Both the position numbers and the translations under genes were made by a program. Of a DNA stretch of 64,000 nucleotides, positions 35,101 through 47,760 are shown in pieces (position 1 is the stretch's first letter; every line of letters begins with the position of its first letter). A model generated the notes under the pieces. That model was not told the origin of the DNA. It searched no databases and saw nothing but the letters and a program-made list of their open reading frames with translations. The stretch is taken from contig CM038229.1 in assembly GCA_021442155.1 (NCBI GenBank), positions 70,514,443-70,578,442 of the forward strand, given 5' to 3'. The stretch is from Cymbidium sinense (Eukaryota > Streptophyta > Magnoliopsida > Asparagales > Orchidaceae).

Positions 35101-38100
35101 TTAAGAAAGTCCCACCACCGCTAAGTCGACGCGGATGTGACTACTTAAATAACATAACATGCGGAAAAGTCGCGTGGCCCAATGGGATTAAGGGCTTAAT
35201 TAGGTTAATTAATTAATTTTTAATCTTGAAACTTCCTAAAATCATAACTAATTGTAGAAAGATCCAAAAATACAAACTTAGGCTCATTTTGAAGATATTT
35301 TAGAGGAGAATATTAGAAAATTATAATTAATTGATTTTGACTAGTGACCTTGGCTTAATTAGGTTTTATCAAAATATAATTAGCTTAATTTAATTAAGAA
35401 CTCAATTAATCTCAAATTTTTTAAGAATGTTTAGAGATGACCTCCCTCTTTTTTTTTTGGAATTTTATTGATTGCTTAATTAGTTATTTGATTAAGCCCT
35501 AATCACTCTCTTAATCCAATTGTAATTAAGAATGAAAGAACTTGATTAATCATTTGAACATAATTATCCCTATTAAATAGTAAGATCACTTAGAATGTGA
35601 TAGATATTTTTCCTTATTCATTTCTAAGTCTTCTTTATCTTTAAAAAATCAAAATTAATGGGTTAATGGAATGATTAATTGATTAATTAAGTGATTAAAT
35701 CTTCAAAATAAGAAAATCAAAACCTAATTAAATGTTTAAATGATTTAGAGATTATGATTGAGGCCTTGCCCTTGATCCTTTCCCCAAGCTAATTTCATCA
35801 TTCAACTTAAAACATAACCAAAACATTTAATCAATTCATTAAAAGCTTAATGAAATTAAAATTAAAACTCAATTCATCCTCACCTAAGCAACCTTTAATC
35901 TTGGGTAGCTCCTTGTTCAATAACCTAAGGTGAGAGGTAATGAAATTATGATTGGCTCACATGTGTGAGAAAATCATAAGAGTAATTGAGATCCTTAAGC
36001 TTAATTAACTATTAATCATAAGCCAATTGCATTAGCCCCTTTCATTTCTTAGAGCATTGCAAATTTACTTTTCATGTGATTGTATATCATATTGGTTTAT
36101 TATTAATTAGTTAATTAACTTACGGTGATATAGGTAAGGGATAATTAATTCATTTAATTCATACCTTAACCTAATCAAAACATAAAATCAACTTAAATAT
36201 TCTTCATTAAACCAAATTAATTCATACATGGGGAAATGGGTTAGGATTAACAAATATTTGTCATCTTAAATCAAATCAAATTCAAAGATAAAAATCTCCT
36301 CAAAAAAATTTTGATTCATTTTAAATAACCTTATTTAATATGATTATCCTTAGAAATTAATTGGGGTTAATGAAATAATGTGTTTACATTCCTTTATTTC
36401 TTTCCAATCATGCTAAATATTATTTTCCATATGAAATCATACATTCATTTTTTTTAAAATTAATTAAATAAAATATTTTTTTTTATGTGAAATTGTATGT
36501 GTTGGCTAAAATTAAGAATATGAGTGACTATTATCACTATTAAACAAAAAAAACTATTTTTAAAACCTATAAATTAATTATTACAAATGAAGTAATGCTA
36601 ATCACAAATACTTGTAAGCTTGCATGATGATAGTATAATATGTATTATGAAGTTCTTTTTTTTTCTCTAAACATGGATTCACAGATTTGCAAGTGTATAG
36701 TTCATTTGAAAAGAACACAATACTTGCCTAAATCTATTCCTATGAATCTCTATGTTAGGACTTAGGAAGGTTTTTCATATTACACATGTAAATTATACAA
36801 CCACATCAAATAATTTCTTGCATGATTCCTTATCCATTTGGTTTTTTTGTACATTCATATGTATTTGAGAAAAGTGGTATATTAGTTTGGACATCTCTGG
36901 TATGAGGCTTCAAGTAGCCTAAGTAGGTTTTGTACCTTACGCCCCTAGTGTAGAAAATAATATGTCGTACTCACTTAAAACTCTTATACATATGCATGTG
37001 TGATGTGGCCAATAAATAAAGAATCAAAAATCAAATAAATAAAAAATAACTTTTACATGGATTTTCCTATCCTTATAGTTATTCATACATTTACATATAG
37101 CTAAGAAAAGTGATATATTAGTTTGAACATCTCGGGACTGCAAGACTTTAAGTAGCCCTAAGTAGGACTTGTACTTTACTCGATAAAAAAATAATGGCGT
37201 CATACTCACTTATAACTTTTATACATGTGAATGTGTATTTAGCTAATGGATGAAAAATCCCTCTTTTCCACATAACAAAAACATGCATTCATAATTCAAT
37301 TAACAAATGAAATATTTAAATTTCAAAATACATTTATTTGCATTCATCATCAAAGTATGCTAAGATTTACATTACATATATAGCTATGCTTAAGATTATT
37401 CATATGCATGATATACATGATGGAAATAAATGAATGAGTGTGTGTTATGTGATAGTAATCAATCCTAATTAAACTAAACTTAGAGTTAATTAAAACACAT
37501 AGTAAACCATTTACTAAAGAAAATTCATTAATCAACTTACCTTAGAAATTACTTAAGGTAGGAATAAAGGAGAGACTCACCCTCTCTTTCTCTCTTTATA
37601 ACACTTTGTTGTTAAGTGTAGGCTATAAGAAACATACTATGTAAAAATCCCCAAATCAACTAAACCACTTAAAGAGATATAAATTAAATCCCTCACACTT
37701 AGCAAATCATAACTCTAAAGCCTAGTTACCACAACACATGCGCATTAAGCTAAGTCACCATTTCTAGCTTTATGTTGGGGTGGTGCATGGTTCAAGAATG
37801 TTTAGTTTTGTGATGTATTATTTTAGACGGATGCTGGTGGTGTGTAGCCTAATGTTAGGCCGATATTAGCCTAATCATGTTTTATGCAGGGGTATGCTTA
37901 AGGAGCCGCTATAATAAAAATATAAATATTTTTTGCTGTGCAGGTCGCTTAGTCCCAAAGCATAACCAAAGTTAGGACAGATGAACTTGGTTACCCATGT
38001 GTGGGGTGCTAAGTCTAAATTATTCCTATAACTGCTTAGGTTGTATGGTGTGTTTAGTTAATATTTATTTTACAGGTGTAGCTAGATTTACCTTCCTTAC

Positions 38101-39830
38101 TTTTAATGAAAATTTTGCATTAGGATTAGAATAAGTGTTATAAGGATTAAGGATGAGCATTGGATATAAGACCATGTATTATATACCATGTGATGCTTTT
38201 AGAGCAAGCCACATCCCAATCAAACAAAAAGAAATAAAGAAATGAAGCAAACCAAGAAATGAAAGATGAAGAGTGAAGAATGGAGGATGAAGAATGAAGA
38301 CCCCCCCATAACACTTCTCATTCTGTAATTGTAATTATTCTTTCATTGTACCAGGATGTATAAGGGTAGAGCTCGGCTACCCACATTTCTTTTTGGGTTG
38401 TACGATGGTATCCGACCACACTGGCCTTTTATTCTTTTGCGATAGCTTCATAAAATTGTTTGATGTTTTGTTTAGCTTATGCATTAGAAATAGCATGCCT
38501 TTTTATAGTTTCTTTATGATTGGTGATTGTGTCTGGATGTGATTAGGCTCTAGGATAAAATAAATTATCTATCCCATTAACAACTCATAACTAAAATTTT
38601 TAAAAAATTCATAACCTCACATAAAAGCCTGGGAATTAAATCAAGATAATAAAATTTTTAATAACCCCTTAGTTGGATGATTGAATGTATAATATCATGA
38701 ATGTCGTATTCTTTCACTCTTGCTAAGAGATTTCTATCTATGCCAAAGAATAAAGGCTTAACTCGTAAGTGTTTTGATGGAAAGACACCTCTCTTATGAT
38801 TTAGCCCATAATCAATTTCTCATGCATTTAGGCATACAAAACCTATAGCTTGTATCAAAATAAAAGTATAAAAATAAATAAAACTTGACAAATTTTGCAT
38901 TAGATTTAAGTCATTACTCATGCCCTTTATGATCTAGTCTCTTAGGGAGAGAGTTTAAGGACTTAGTTTTTTTAAGTATAAATACCTAACCATCTTGTAA
39001 AGTATACAACTTGCCTACATGGATTTAAAGTGTAGGAGGAGTTAGTCACACGCCACTCTGGTAATAAGCCCAATAGTGGTTTACTCTCTCTTATGGAGGT
39101 AAACCATATACCCACTTCTCTTTAGATTTAGGTGTGCTTTGCTCTCGCCAAAACTCCCTAGATTTAGGATATGAGGTCCTTGTTTCCCTTTGCGGGCTAC
39201 AAGCATAAATTCTCACCTATTAGGCATTTCCACAATCTTGTATCGTGGAATTAGAAGTCCTAAATTTTTAATAAAATTTCAACTCAAACAAATAAATCTT
39301 CTCAAAATTAAAATATATATAAGCCCAACCATAGATAAATTGGAGTGCTCACTAGCTTCTTAGTATCATGAGCACTCTACCATTACCTTGGTTTCGATAA
39401 GAACTCTTCCCTTTTGATCTCTCCCACTTGATTTTTAAAAATACAACTAATCCTTTGATAGTGCTACCTTTGAATTCTTTGGAGACAACAATCACTTACT
39501 TTAATCGAGAGTATTCTTAAGACATTCATTTTTTCCTTAAGATGTAATTAACTATCGAGGCTTGCCTCCATAGGGAACTTAACAAACTCAATTTGAATAA
39601 ACCCTGCTTTACTTTTCCATGTAAAGTAGAGAAAATCTCGATATATTTGAAGACCATCATGCATTAAGAGTCCTTATTAGGTGATTAGGTCCATTATAGG
39701 GTAGTAACTTCTATCTCATAAGATAGTACATTATTTTTTAATATCGTACTTGATCACTCTAATGCGTACATCTGCAGATTTGCGTGGTGTCCCCTCACAT
39801 AAACACACCAACACAAAAATAAACACCACA
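32124..39830 (+). repeat. 5' LTR of element 2 (~7.7 kb)
   Basis: Starts TGTTGACCTCACTTTTGGAG and ends ACACCACA, giving TG...CA ends. Order of blocks matches the element-1 LTR: start block, TTGACC-rich tract (33,180-34,020), hairpin and donor-like motif (34,782), ATTA-rich body, then the TAGCTAGATTTAC (38,081) and GGCTTGCCTCCATAGGGAAC (39,559) blocks. At about 7.7 kb it is exceptionally long for a plant LTR. Two diverged copies of a ~230-bp segment with GTATAATTTGAACATCTC-like and ACTCACTTA text occur near 36,870 and 37,110. No coding function is seen. Confidence 0.75.
34782..34810 (+). promoter_or_regulatory. LTR hairpin plus GAGGTAA, best-conserved copy
   Basis: TCACCGG (34,782-34,788) and CCGGTGA (34,798-34,804) form a perfect stem, followed by GGTAAT. 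The CpG island seen downstream in the other LTRs is only partly kept here (34,900-35,160). Confidence 0.45.
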
Positions 39831-39838
39831 AATTTTTC

Positions 39839-39856
39839 TGGCGACTCCACCGGGAA
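39839..39856 (+). other. Primer-binding site of element 2
   Basis: TGGCGACTCCACCGGGAA lies eight bases after the LTR end. This TGGCGACTC-xxC-xGGG pattern is the primer-binding site described for Ogre/Tat-type Ty3/gypsy elements (tRNA-Arg). It fixes the orientation and the 5' LTR end. Confidence 0.7.
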
Positions 39857-40099
39857 TGGTTCCTCTCTCCATCTCTAGTAGACAGTTGCTGACTCTAAGC
39901 ATCAATAGTGGACTTGTATTTTATATGAGTCCGAGACTATCTTTCTTTCTATTGGCACTTAGCTTATTTAATTCTTAAGTAAAGTTAGCCAACATCATTT
40001 AGGTTTTAGGACCTCACTCTGTGTAGGTCTTGAAACCTGTTGGTTCCCCAATAAGTGAAAACATAACTTATCAATGAAAGGGGAGATAATAAAAATTTG

Positions 40100-41820
40100 G
40101 AACCTCCTCACCACTTGGTGAGGCAAGGTTCATCATAAAATTTAAGGAAAATAATTCCTTTCACAAAAAATGACACTTTCCAAAAGCACCTTTATAGAAG
40201 CTCACAAAATCATAAAGTCAAAACCCCTCCATGATTGCTACATGGAGGTTCTTTTCAAAAGTAGATCATGTCGATTCTCATTTAATATATCCAAATTTGT
40301 TAAGTGAGAATCCCTATTTGAATTAAACATAAATTTGACCTTCACTTAACAATTTCAATTTGTTAAGTGAGGATCCCTATTTGAATAAAACATAAAATTT
40401 GACTTTCATTTAACAATGTCAATTTGTTAAGTGGGGGTCTCATTTTCAAAAACATAAAATTTGAATTTCACTTAACAATTTCAATTTGTCATTTTTAAAA
40501 CATAAAGTTTGATTTTCACTTAACAAATTCAATTTGTTAAGTGGGGGTCTCATTTTCAAAACATGAAATTTGACTTTTACTTAACAAATTCAATTTGTTA
40601 AGTGGGGGTCTCATCTTTCAAAATATAAAATTTGATCTTCACTTAACAATTTGTTAAGTGAGGGTTTCATTCTCAAACATGAATTTGACTTTTAACGCCA
40701 ACTTGTTAAGTGAGGGTCTTATTTTCAAAATATTTGACCTTCACTTAACATATTCAATTTTTGCTAAGTGGGGGTCTCATTTTATTTTTAATTTTAAATT
40801 TGACTTTCACTTAATAATTTCAATTTGTTAAGTGGGGGTCTCATTTCCAAAACATAAAAATTTGACTTTCACTTAACAATTCTAATTTGTTAAGAGAGGA
40901 TCTCATTTTCAAAGAAAATACATTTAGGCTTTAACTTAAGATATCCAATATTGCTAAGTAGGAGTCTCATTTTCAAAGCATATGTTTGGTTCTATCTAAT
41001 ACATCAAATTTGTTAAGTAAGAACCACATAACCATGCCATTTTGGATTCCCACTTAACATACCAAATTTGTTAAGTGAGGATCCCGTTCTCAAGTTATAT
41101 CATACTTTGACTTCCACTTAACACACCAAATTGTTAAGTAGGAATCCCACTTTCAAAAAACATATCAAACACATTTAGGCTTTCACTTAACATGCCAAAT
41201 TTGCTAAGTGAGGGTCTCTTTTCAACACACATTTGATCCCTATCCAATTTTTCATATCAACCACACTTGAGCTTTCACTTAACACACCAAATTTATTAAG
41301 TGAGAGTCTCATTTTCAAAGGAAAATAAACATATCTCAAACACATTCAGGGCTTTCACTTAACATACTAAATTTGTTAAGTGGGACTCCCATCTTCAAAG
41401 AAAAATAAATATATCTCATAAACAGAGGTGGCCTCTACTTAACATACCAAATTTGTTAAGTAGGAAGCCCCATTTTCAAATCAAAATATTACACAATCAA
41501 ATCTTAACAAGAAAAAATATTTCAAACACATAATCATAAGCTCTTCTTAGCATACCCAAAGTTTCTAAGTAGAGATTCTTTCAAACTATCCATATTTTCA
41601 TACAAGAAATGTACAACACAAATAATCTCCAAAAGAAAGAAATCTCTCCCTAAATTTTTGAACCCCACCCAACCTACCTAAATTGGTTAAGCATGGGTTC
41701 TAAAATAAATAAAAAAATCAAATGGCAAAAGACTTTCTTCCAAACACAAATCTCTCCAATGAACCCCACTTAACATATTTGAATTGTTGAGTGTGGGTTC
41801 AAAACTCCAAACTTTTGTTA
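40100..41820 (+). repeat. Leader hairpin array of element 2 (about 20 units)
   Basis: Units of about 60-90 bases repeat through 1.7 kb. Each has CACTTAACA, an 8-12-base A/T loop containing CAAATT or CAATTT, and TGTTAAGTG, with outer bases GAACC/GGTTC or GACTTT/GGGTCTC lengthening the stem. Best units are near 40,350, 40,520, 40,585, 40,810, 41,050, 41,360, 41,435 and 41,760. A variant stem CCTCACCACTTGGTGAGG at 40,115 opens the array. It follows the primer-binding site, so it is in the RNA leader before gag. Confidence 0.8.
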
Positions 41821-42056
41821 CTTGTGTGGAACAACTATCAAGGTAGAAATTTGATACAAGTTATATTTCAATAAATGCCATATACAAATTTAGCGCTTTC
41901 TTAGCTTCACAAATGGCCTCTTAGAAGTTTGTTTTCACCTTTATGTTCGGGATGGATCCAGCCTCCCCCAAACTGACTCCACCCATCTAGTGTTCTTTGG
42001 CCGTGGATTTGAGGAGCTGCACCCATGAGTGACCCTCACCACTATTAGCCGGGGAG

Positions 42057-42840
42057 GTGGTGGGAAGTCATCACATCAACTTGCCTTCTAATGCCGAGTA
42101 TCTTTCCCTAAAGAGGAAGGCGAGGTTCGTTCCGGTGCTCTTACTCGGTTGTTCCCCACCGGTGCATGCTAGCAGTTCCTCGTTGGTCCCCTTTAAGGGG
42201 AAGGCTATCCTGGCTTTGGAGATAGCCTCCCCTACCTTCGAGGTAGGATCTAGCTCTCACACTACCTTACTCAACTATACAGATCGCATTAGGACACAAT
42301 AAGAGCAAGATCAAGCGACCACGAGCATGCCGCCCATGAGATGGGTGCCACATCTCACATTACAAATGAGGGTTCTCGTTGTGAGGTTTCTCCATTGCTG
42401 ACTAGCAACCAGTTCCACCACCTCTCGGCATCAAACGAAGAGGAGGATTATCAAAAGATAACTGCATTGCCTCCACCTCCTACATACCACAAGGTTTCGA
42501 CTAGGGACATGAAGAAATCCTATGCCGGTCTATGGACAGTTTTACAACAGGTAGGTAGGGTACATAGATGTTCAGAGTCCAATACAATATTTGACTTGAT
42601 CAATCATTCCTAGAGTGTTTAGGCACATTCACGATGAGCATTAGAGGCCCGAGTAACAGCTCAATCAGGGAGCAGGGAGCAATAGAGGTTTGCCAAACAA
42701 TCACCTCAGCTCTAGTTGATTTCCCTAGTCACCGAGCCACCAGGGCTAACAGGACTGATAGCATAGTGTTGGCAGGTACCATCAGTCGTAAGGGAAAAGT
42801 CTCGACGAGGGTAGAGCCGATGTTGTCTCCACCATACTAA
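42057..42840 (+). pseudogene. Pre-gag coding remnant of element 2, function unknown
   Basis: Composition becomes GC-balanced. Three ORF pieces (42,057-42,302, 42,341-42,613 and 42,634-42,840) follow each other in different frames. They look like one decayed ORF before gag, as Ogre-type elements have an extra ORF1 upstream of gag. No domain is recognised, so the ORF1 idea is inference from position. From 42,841 to 43,580 coding-like but interrupted sequence continues. Confidence 0.35.
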
Positions 42841-43580
42841 TCCACTCTTCGCCCACCCTCACCAGTTCAGGTCCCACCATCCACCATGCCTACAAAGGCA
42901 TAGAAGATAGTATCTGGGGAGAAGAAAGCCCCCTTGGTGATCCGGCTATGGCCAAAGGATCCTTCTTCATCTACTCCACCGACTGAGGTAAGGGTGAGTT
43001 CACATACTTGACCTCCTACTTCAGTCTTGGTGAAGGAGTGGCGGCTCTGCAGCATCGTGGTCACACCACCACCACCACCACTACTAGAGCTAGTGATAGT
43101 AGCAACTATAGAAGTGGAAGGGGACAGTTTTGCAGTCCCCATGGTAGTGGATCTCCTTAGGGACACTACTCCACCCATGATAAGAACACATCTCTCATCC
43201 AGTCATCTCTCGTGAGCCAACACTCTTGTGATAGGTAGTGTTAGGTGCATCTGTTAGTGAGCACAACCACTGTACCCATCAACAACGCATATTTGTACCG
43301 ACATGGTTAGATCATTCCCTAGATGAGATCCTAGCAAGATTTTGTAGAAAGAGAGAGCTTCAGGAAGTGATCGATCAACAGTGAGGAGGAAAGGTCAGCT
43401 TTGATCCGATGAGGATGATCTCCTTGAGGATTGACTGAAGTTCACATGGTCGATACTAGGGGATAACTTTAGAGAGACCAGCACAATCAGGAAGGTATTG
43501 TAGTTGAAGAGGATGACATTGTCCATTCAACTCAGCACCTCATCCACTAGCTTAGGTAGAGGGATGATCATATTGATCAA

Positions 43581-44960
43581 ATGGGAAAGAAGATCGAAGA
43601 GTTGATAGTAGTGGTGTCAGCATTGCAGAATTTAGCTCTGATTTCACAGCCTTCTCCCATAATGGCCGATAGAGCAAAGTTGGCACACAATTTAGATTAT
43701 CTTAGATGCATTCTGGGAGAGATAGTGGTAGCCTACATAGGAAGGTGGTGGATAGCATCTCCATGCATGAAAAGACATCAAACATATGAGCAACAAGTGA
43801 GGGATGCTTTGACGCAAGCCCAAGGTGGATCATCTGTTCCAAAGGGTAGATCCTATCCTGAGGAATTTGATGGTGTCCAATACCTTAAGGGCTTCATGCC
43901 TTCATCCTTCAAAATTTTTTATGGAAGTGGGAACCCTCGACAGCACATAGCACATTTCAGAGCCGGATGTTGTAATGTCAGTGGCAGCGATGCACTCTTA
44001 TTTTGCATCTTCGTTAGTAGTTTGATAGGCAACACATTTGATTGGTATACTGAACTATCCAATAGTTCAGTGAAGACATTTGTTGAGTTGGAGTAGCTCT
44101 TTATTAAGAGATTTATTGGAGCTCAAAGAGGGTAATCGTATCTTGTTGTAGCTCAACAACACCCCGGTGAGTCCCTTGTTGATTACATTCTTAAATGGTG
44201 CAATTTAAGTATGAAGTGCGAACTATAACTATCTGAGCAACATGTCATTGAAATTTTACTTAAGAATATTCATGGCCTGGTCACCTTCATGCTTAAAGGG
44301 TTCACCATTTAGACATTTGAGAAATTTATCAACAAGGCAGCTAGTCTACAAGGAAAGGCCAAACAGTTACCTTTTCAAGATCGCCCAGAGGCATTTGAGA
44401 AAAATCCGTGGGTCCAGATGATAAGGGGAAGTAGCCAATCAGGGTTCAGTTAGACAGACCTCAAGCTCAGCAACCTCCTCTACCACCTCTTTTGCCACCA
44501 CCTCAGTTGCCACAATGGCCTCCACCACTGCTTGCTCAGTAGTATCCCCATCTGCAGCATCAACAGCAGTATTCTTATCCACCATCGGTTAACTATCACT
44601 TACTTACTTTTTCTGACAAATTGAATAAACCTTATTCACTCGAAAGGGAGGTAGTCAGGAAGATCTTTAAGAACCTCTTAAAGAAGCTTGATTTTCAGTT
44701 ACCAGAGCCTAGGAGGCTGGAGGATGTGGGCAAGAGTGATGATCCAAACTTTTGCCCCTACCACCACATGCTAGGTCATGTCTTGGAAGATTGCTTTACC
44801 TTTAAGGACTAGCTTGAGCATAGCTACAAGTTGGGTGCCATTGTCATCCCTAAGGAATACCTATTAGAACAACCCTCTAGTTCTGCTAGGATAATATTTG
44901 GGGATACACACGATCTTCTCATGATAGAGGAAGGTTGGGATATTTCTCTATCCTGAACCT
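43581..44960 (+). pseudogene. Ty3/gypsy gag, interrupted by stops
   Basis: The first frame (43,581-44,096) contains FDGVQYLKGFMPSSFKIF, GNPRQHIAHFRAGC and FDWYTELSNSSVKTFVELE, the core of Retrotrans_gag. After a TAG the frame continues LFIKRFIGAQRG, PGESLVDYILKW and LSEQHVIEILLKNIHG with several more stops, then a Pro/Gln-rich stretch. From 44,621 the frame has LLKKLDFQLPEPRRLEDVG and FCPYHHMLGHVLEDCFTFKD, a single CHHC-like knuckle typical of Tat-type gag. Most stops are TAG or TAA where Trp or Gln is usual, as expected from C-to-T decay of methylated DNA. No protease follows. Confidence 0.8.
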
Positions 44961-45190
44961 TTAAAAAATAATTTCTAAGATCGAAAGTTACCCTTGCAGG
45001 TGCCTGAAGTAGCTCAAACCTCCAACTCTAAGGAAGGTTTGCAAGTTGCTAAGAACAACTTGAGAGAGGTAGAAACCCAACAGCAGTAGCGACAGCTTCC
45101 ACTTGCCCATGAGAGCATATTAGCACAACCGTCGACTGAGTCCAGCACTCATTTATAGTTGTAGCCATAGCTCATTCAGCTAGTTCTTCT

Positions 45191-47760
45191 TCTAGCGACC
45201 TCACCTTTGGAGTGAGCTCTCAACATTTCCATCTTAGACATAGGACTCATCTTAGACATTAAGAGCTTCCTTAATCTTAACACACTTCTAGTGATTAGGT
45301 GAACATTTAACCTAACCATAGAGACTTATAAGAGTTAGCCATAAGAATGGGTTATGTCTTATGGGTATTAAGAAAACTTGCCTACCCTTTAGCTTGAACC
45401 AAATCTTTACTTCCCTCTTTCAAGTACAACTTCATCCAAATCAAATTCAAATTCAAATCCATTCCAAATCAAATCTTAAACTAATTTCAACTTAATTGAT
45501 TTTCTTAAATCTTAAATCAAATCTTAAATCTTTCCTAAGCCATTTTGATTTCATCGACTTAGCTCAATTCAAACCCCAATTCATTCTCAAAGCTTTTCTT
45601 ATAACCCATCATTTTCATTTATATTTACAAATATAAATGAAATATAAATTCAAATGACCAAAATCAATTGATTTATATTCTCATTTAATACTCAAATCTA
45701 AATCAAACCCAAATCCAACCTAACCTCTTTCAAGATAAATCCTTGAACTCCTTCAAATAAAATCAATCAAACTCAAAAGATTTTCTCACAACCCATTTAT
45801 ATTCTCATTTATATTCATAAATATAAAATTAAAATTAAAAATAACAAAGCCAAATTCAAAACTCAAGCCCAAATCCAACTTATACCCTTTTAAGTCAAAT
45901 TCTTGAACTTAGCCAAATCAAAATTAAACCAATCCAAACCTTTGGATTTTCTCTCCAAACAATCAATCCTTCAATTACAAACCAAATATAAACACAAACT
46001 TCAATCATCAAACCAAAATCAAATTGACCCAAGTCAAACCCATATTCAACCTTTGAACTTGAAATTGTCAAATGAATCAAAACCCATTTGACTCCAAATC
46101 ACTTGCAATTGGATTTATGTTTCAATCATAAGTCTGTATGTGAGTTCAACCAAACTTGAATCAAGCCTTGATCAAGCCAATTGACTCACTTAGGCTCATT
46201 TGACCCAAAGTGACCTAAAGCACTTTTTTGAGCCAAATTCTAATCCAACCCAAATTGGATTGAACTAAGCCCATATAAGTCTCACATTATGAGTAACAAT
46301 CATCCTAGGATGATCAATCACTCAAATTGGGTCAAACCAAGTCAAACATAGCCTTTGACCAAGTCAAAACTTAACCCAAATGAAACCTAAACTAGCCAAA
46401 ATCCACCAAAGATCAAATTGTTTGAAACCATTGATCTAGACCAATCCAAAATCAATGATTGAACATGGCCAAGTCATCATTTGAGCCAAACCTAGCCTAA
46501 TTGGCCACTTGACCCAAGTTGATCTAAAAAATGTGGGATCTTGATCTAAGCAAAATTGAATGCAACTAATGGGTCAAATTCATTCTAAATCACTTGTTGA
46601 ACTTGATTAAAGCTTCAATTGACCAACTAGACCCAACATATCCTAATTGACCATGGACCCACCTTGACCTAAAAGGTCAAATCAACTTGAAATCAAACAA
46701 AACCAAAATTGATTAAAATCAAAACTCGTAATACATTTAAAATGATCAACCAAGCTTAAACCAACCCATGACCTAACCCAATTGGGTCAAATGGGTTAAA
46801 TTGACCAACTTGACCCATTTGACCTAAGTGAACTCAAATGAACTAAAATCAAATATAAATCAAATTGAACCAAACCAATGACACCCAAAGACTACAAATG
46901 ATCATTTGAACTTGACCTAACCCATAGTTTGACCCAATTTGACCAATTTGTCAACTTGACCCAAGTTGACCCATTTTGACCTAAATGGGTCAACCTGAGC
47001 CAAATCATATCAAATAAACTTCAAATTCATTGAAAATTGGCACAACCCATTTTTCAATCATTATCCAAATATTCAAATCAAGCCAATTGACCATTTTACC
47101 CCTAGGTCAAAGGTAACCTTTGGCCAAATTCACTTGAAATTTAGCCAATTCTTTTTCAAGGCCACTTGGCATTCTCCTAGTGGATCATTTGGACACCAAG
47201 GAGAGTGGTGCACATGACCCAATGGGTTTGGTTTAGCCATGGCCCAACCCAAGGCCAAATCGACCACTCCACTCAAACATTTTCACTTAGATCACCTCCC
47301 ACACTCATTTAACACATGTGCGCCTCCTCCATTCCACATCTCTGCCAAAACCGAATTACAAGGGATCCCTTATAACCTAAACAACCCATTTAATCCAAGC
47401 AATTGAAGGAAAATGGAAAGGCAAGCTACTGATCCAAAGTAGGGGAGATAAACTCCCCTCATTTCCACTCAAACCACGACTCTTGCATTCGATTGAGCTC
47501 AGAGGATCAAAAGCAAGCATTCACAAGCTTCCCTAAGCTTCTCCAAGCTCTCTCCAATTTCCCTATCTCGATTTTCTTCAAAACCAATACAGGGGAGGTG
47601 AGGAGAAATCCCACTTCACTTAATTCACAACCAAACCTCAATCCACTTTGCAAGCACCACTAAGAAGGCAAGTCAAGCTCACCCAAAGCATTTCCCAAGC
47701 ATCCAAGCCATAGGATGGGAGTCCTAGACCAAAGCCACAAGCCATTGGAGGGAGCTTTGG
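45191..47760 (+). repeat. 3' LTR of element 2, truncated
   Basis: Starts GACCTCACCTTTGGAGTGAG and keeps the start block, the TTGACC-rich tract and a stretch up to about the hairpin position (a GGGGAGGTGAGGAG remnant at 47,591). Similarity to the other LTRs fades at about 47,760, so roughly two-thirds of the LTR is missing. There is no clear polypurine tract just before 45,191. Confidence 0.65.
46911..46995 (+). promoter_or_regulatory. Dense TTGACC (W-box-like) cluster in the LTR
   Basis: Six TTGACC and one GGTCAA in about 85 bases, within a longer TTGACC-rich tract (46,080-47,110). Equivalent tracts lie at 12,540-13,190, 33,180-34,020 and, inverted, 52,760-53,500. TTGACC is the core bound by WRKY factors. 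Whether WRKY proteins use it here is inference. Confidence 0.35.

Larger units (their letters stand above)
32124..47760 (+). mobile_element. Long-LTR Ty3/gypsy element 2, gag only
   Basis: LTR (32,124-39,830), primer-binding site (39,839), hairpin leader, decayed gag (43,581-44,960) and a truncated 3' LTR (45,191-47,760). The distance from the gag end to the 3' LTR is about 230 bases, and no protease, RT, RNase H or integrase is present. This gives the TR-GAG type of non-autonomous element: LTRs, gag, no pol. The 5' LTR is longer than the whole interior. Confidence 0.7.

Noticed and set aside
42867..43215. Overlapping ORFs on both strands near a Pro/Gly-rich stretch
   Set aside because: Created by a CACCAC repeat at 43,065-43,083. 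The plus-strand frame belongs to the decayed region before gag.
45120..45190. Polypurine tract before the 3' LTR of element 2
   Set aside because: No purine run was found there, so the plus-strand primer site cannot be placed.
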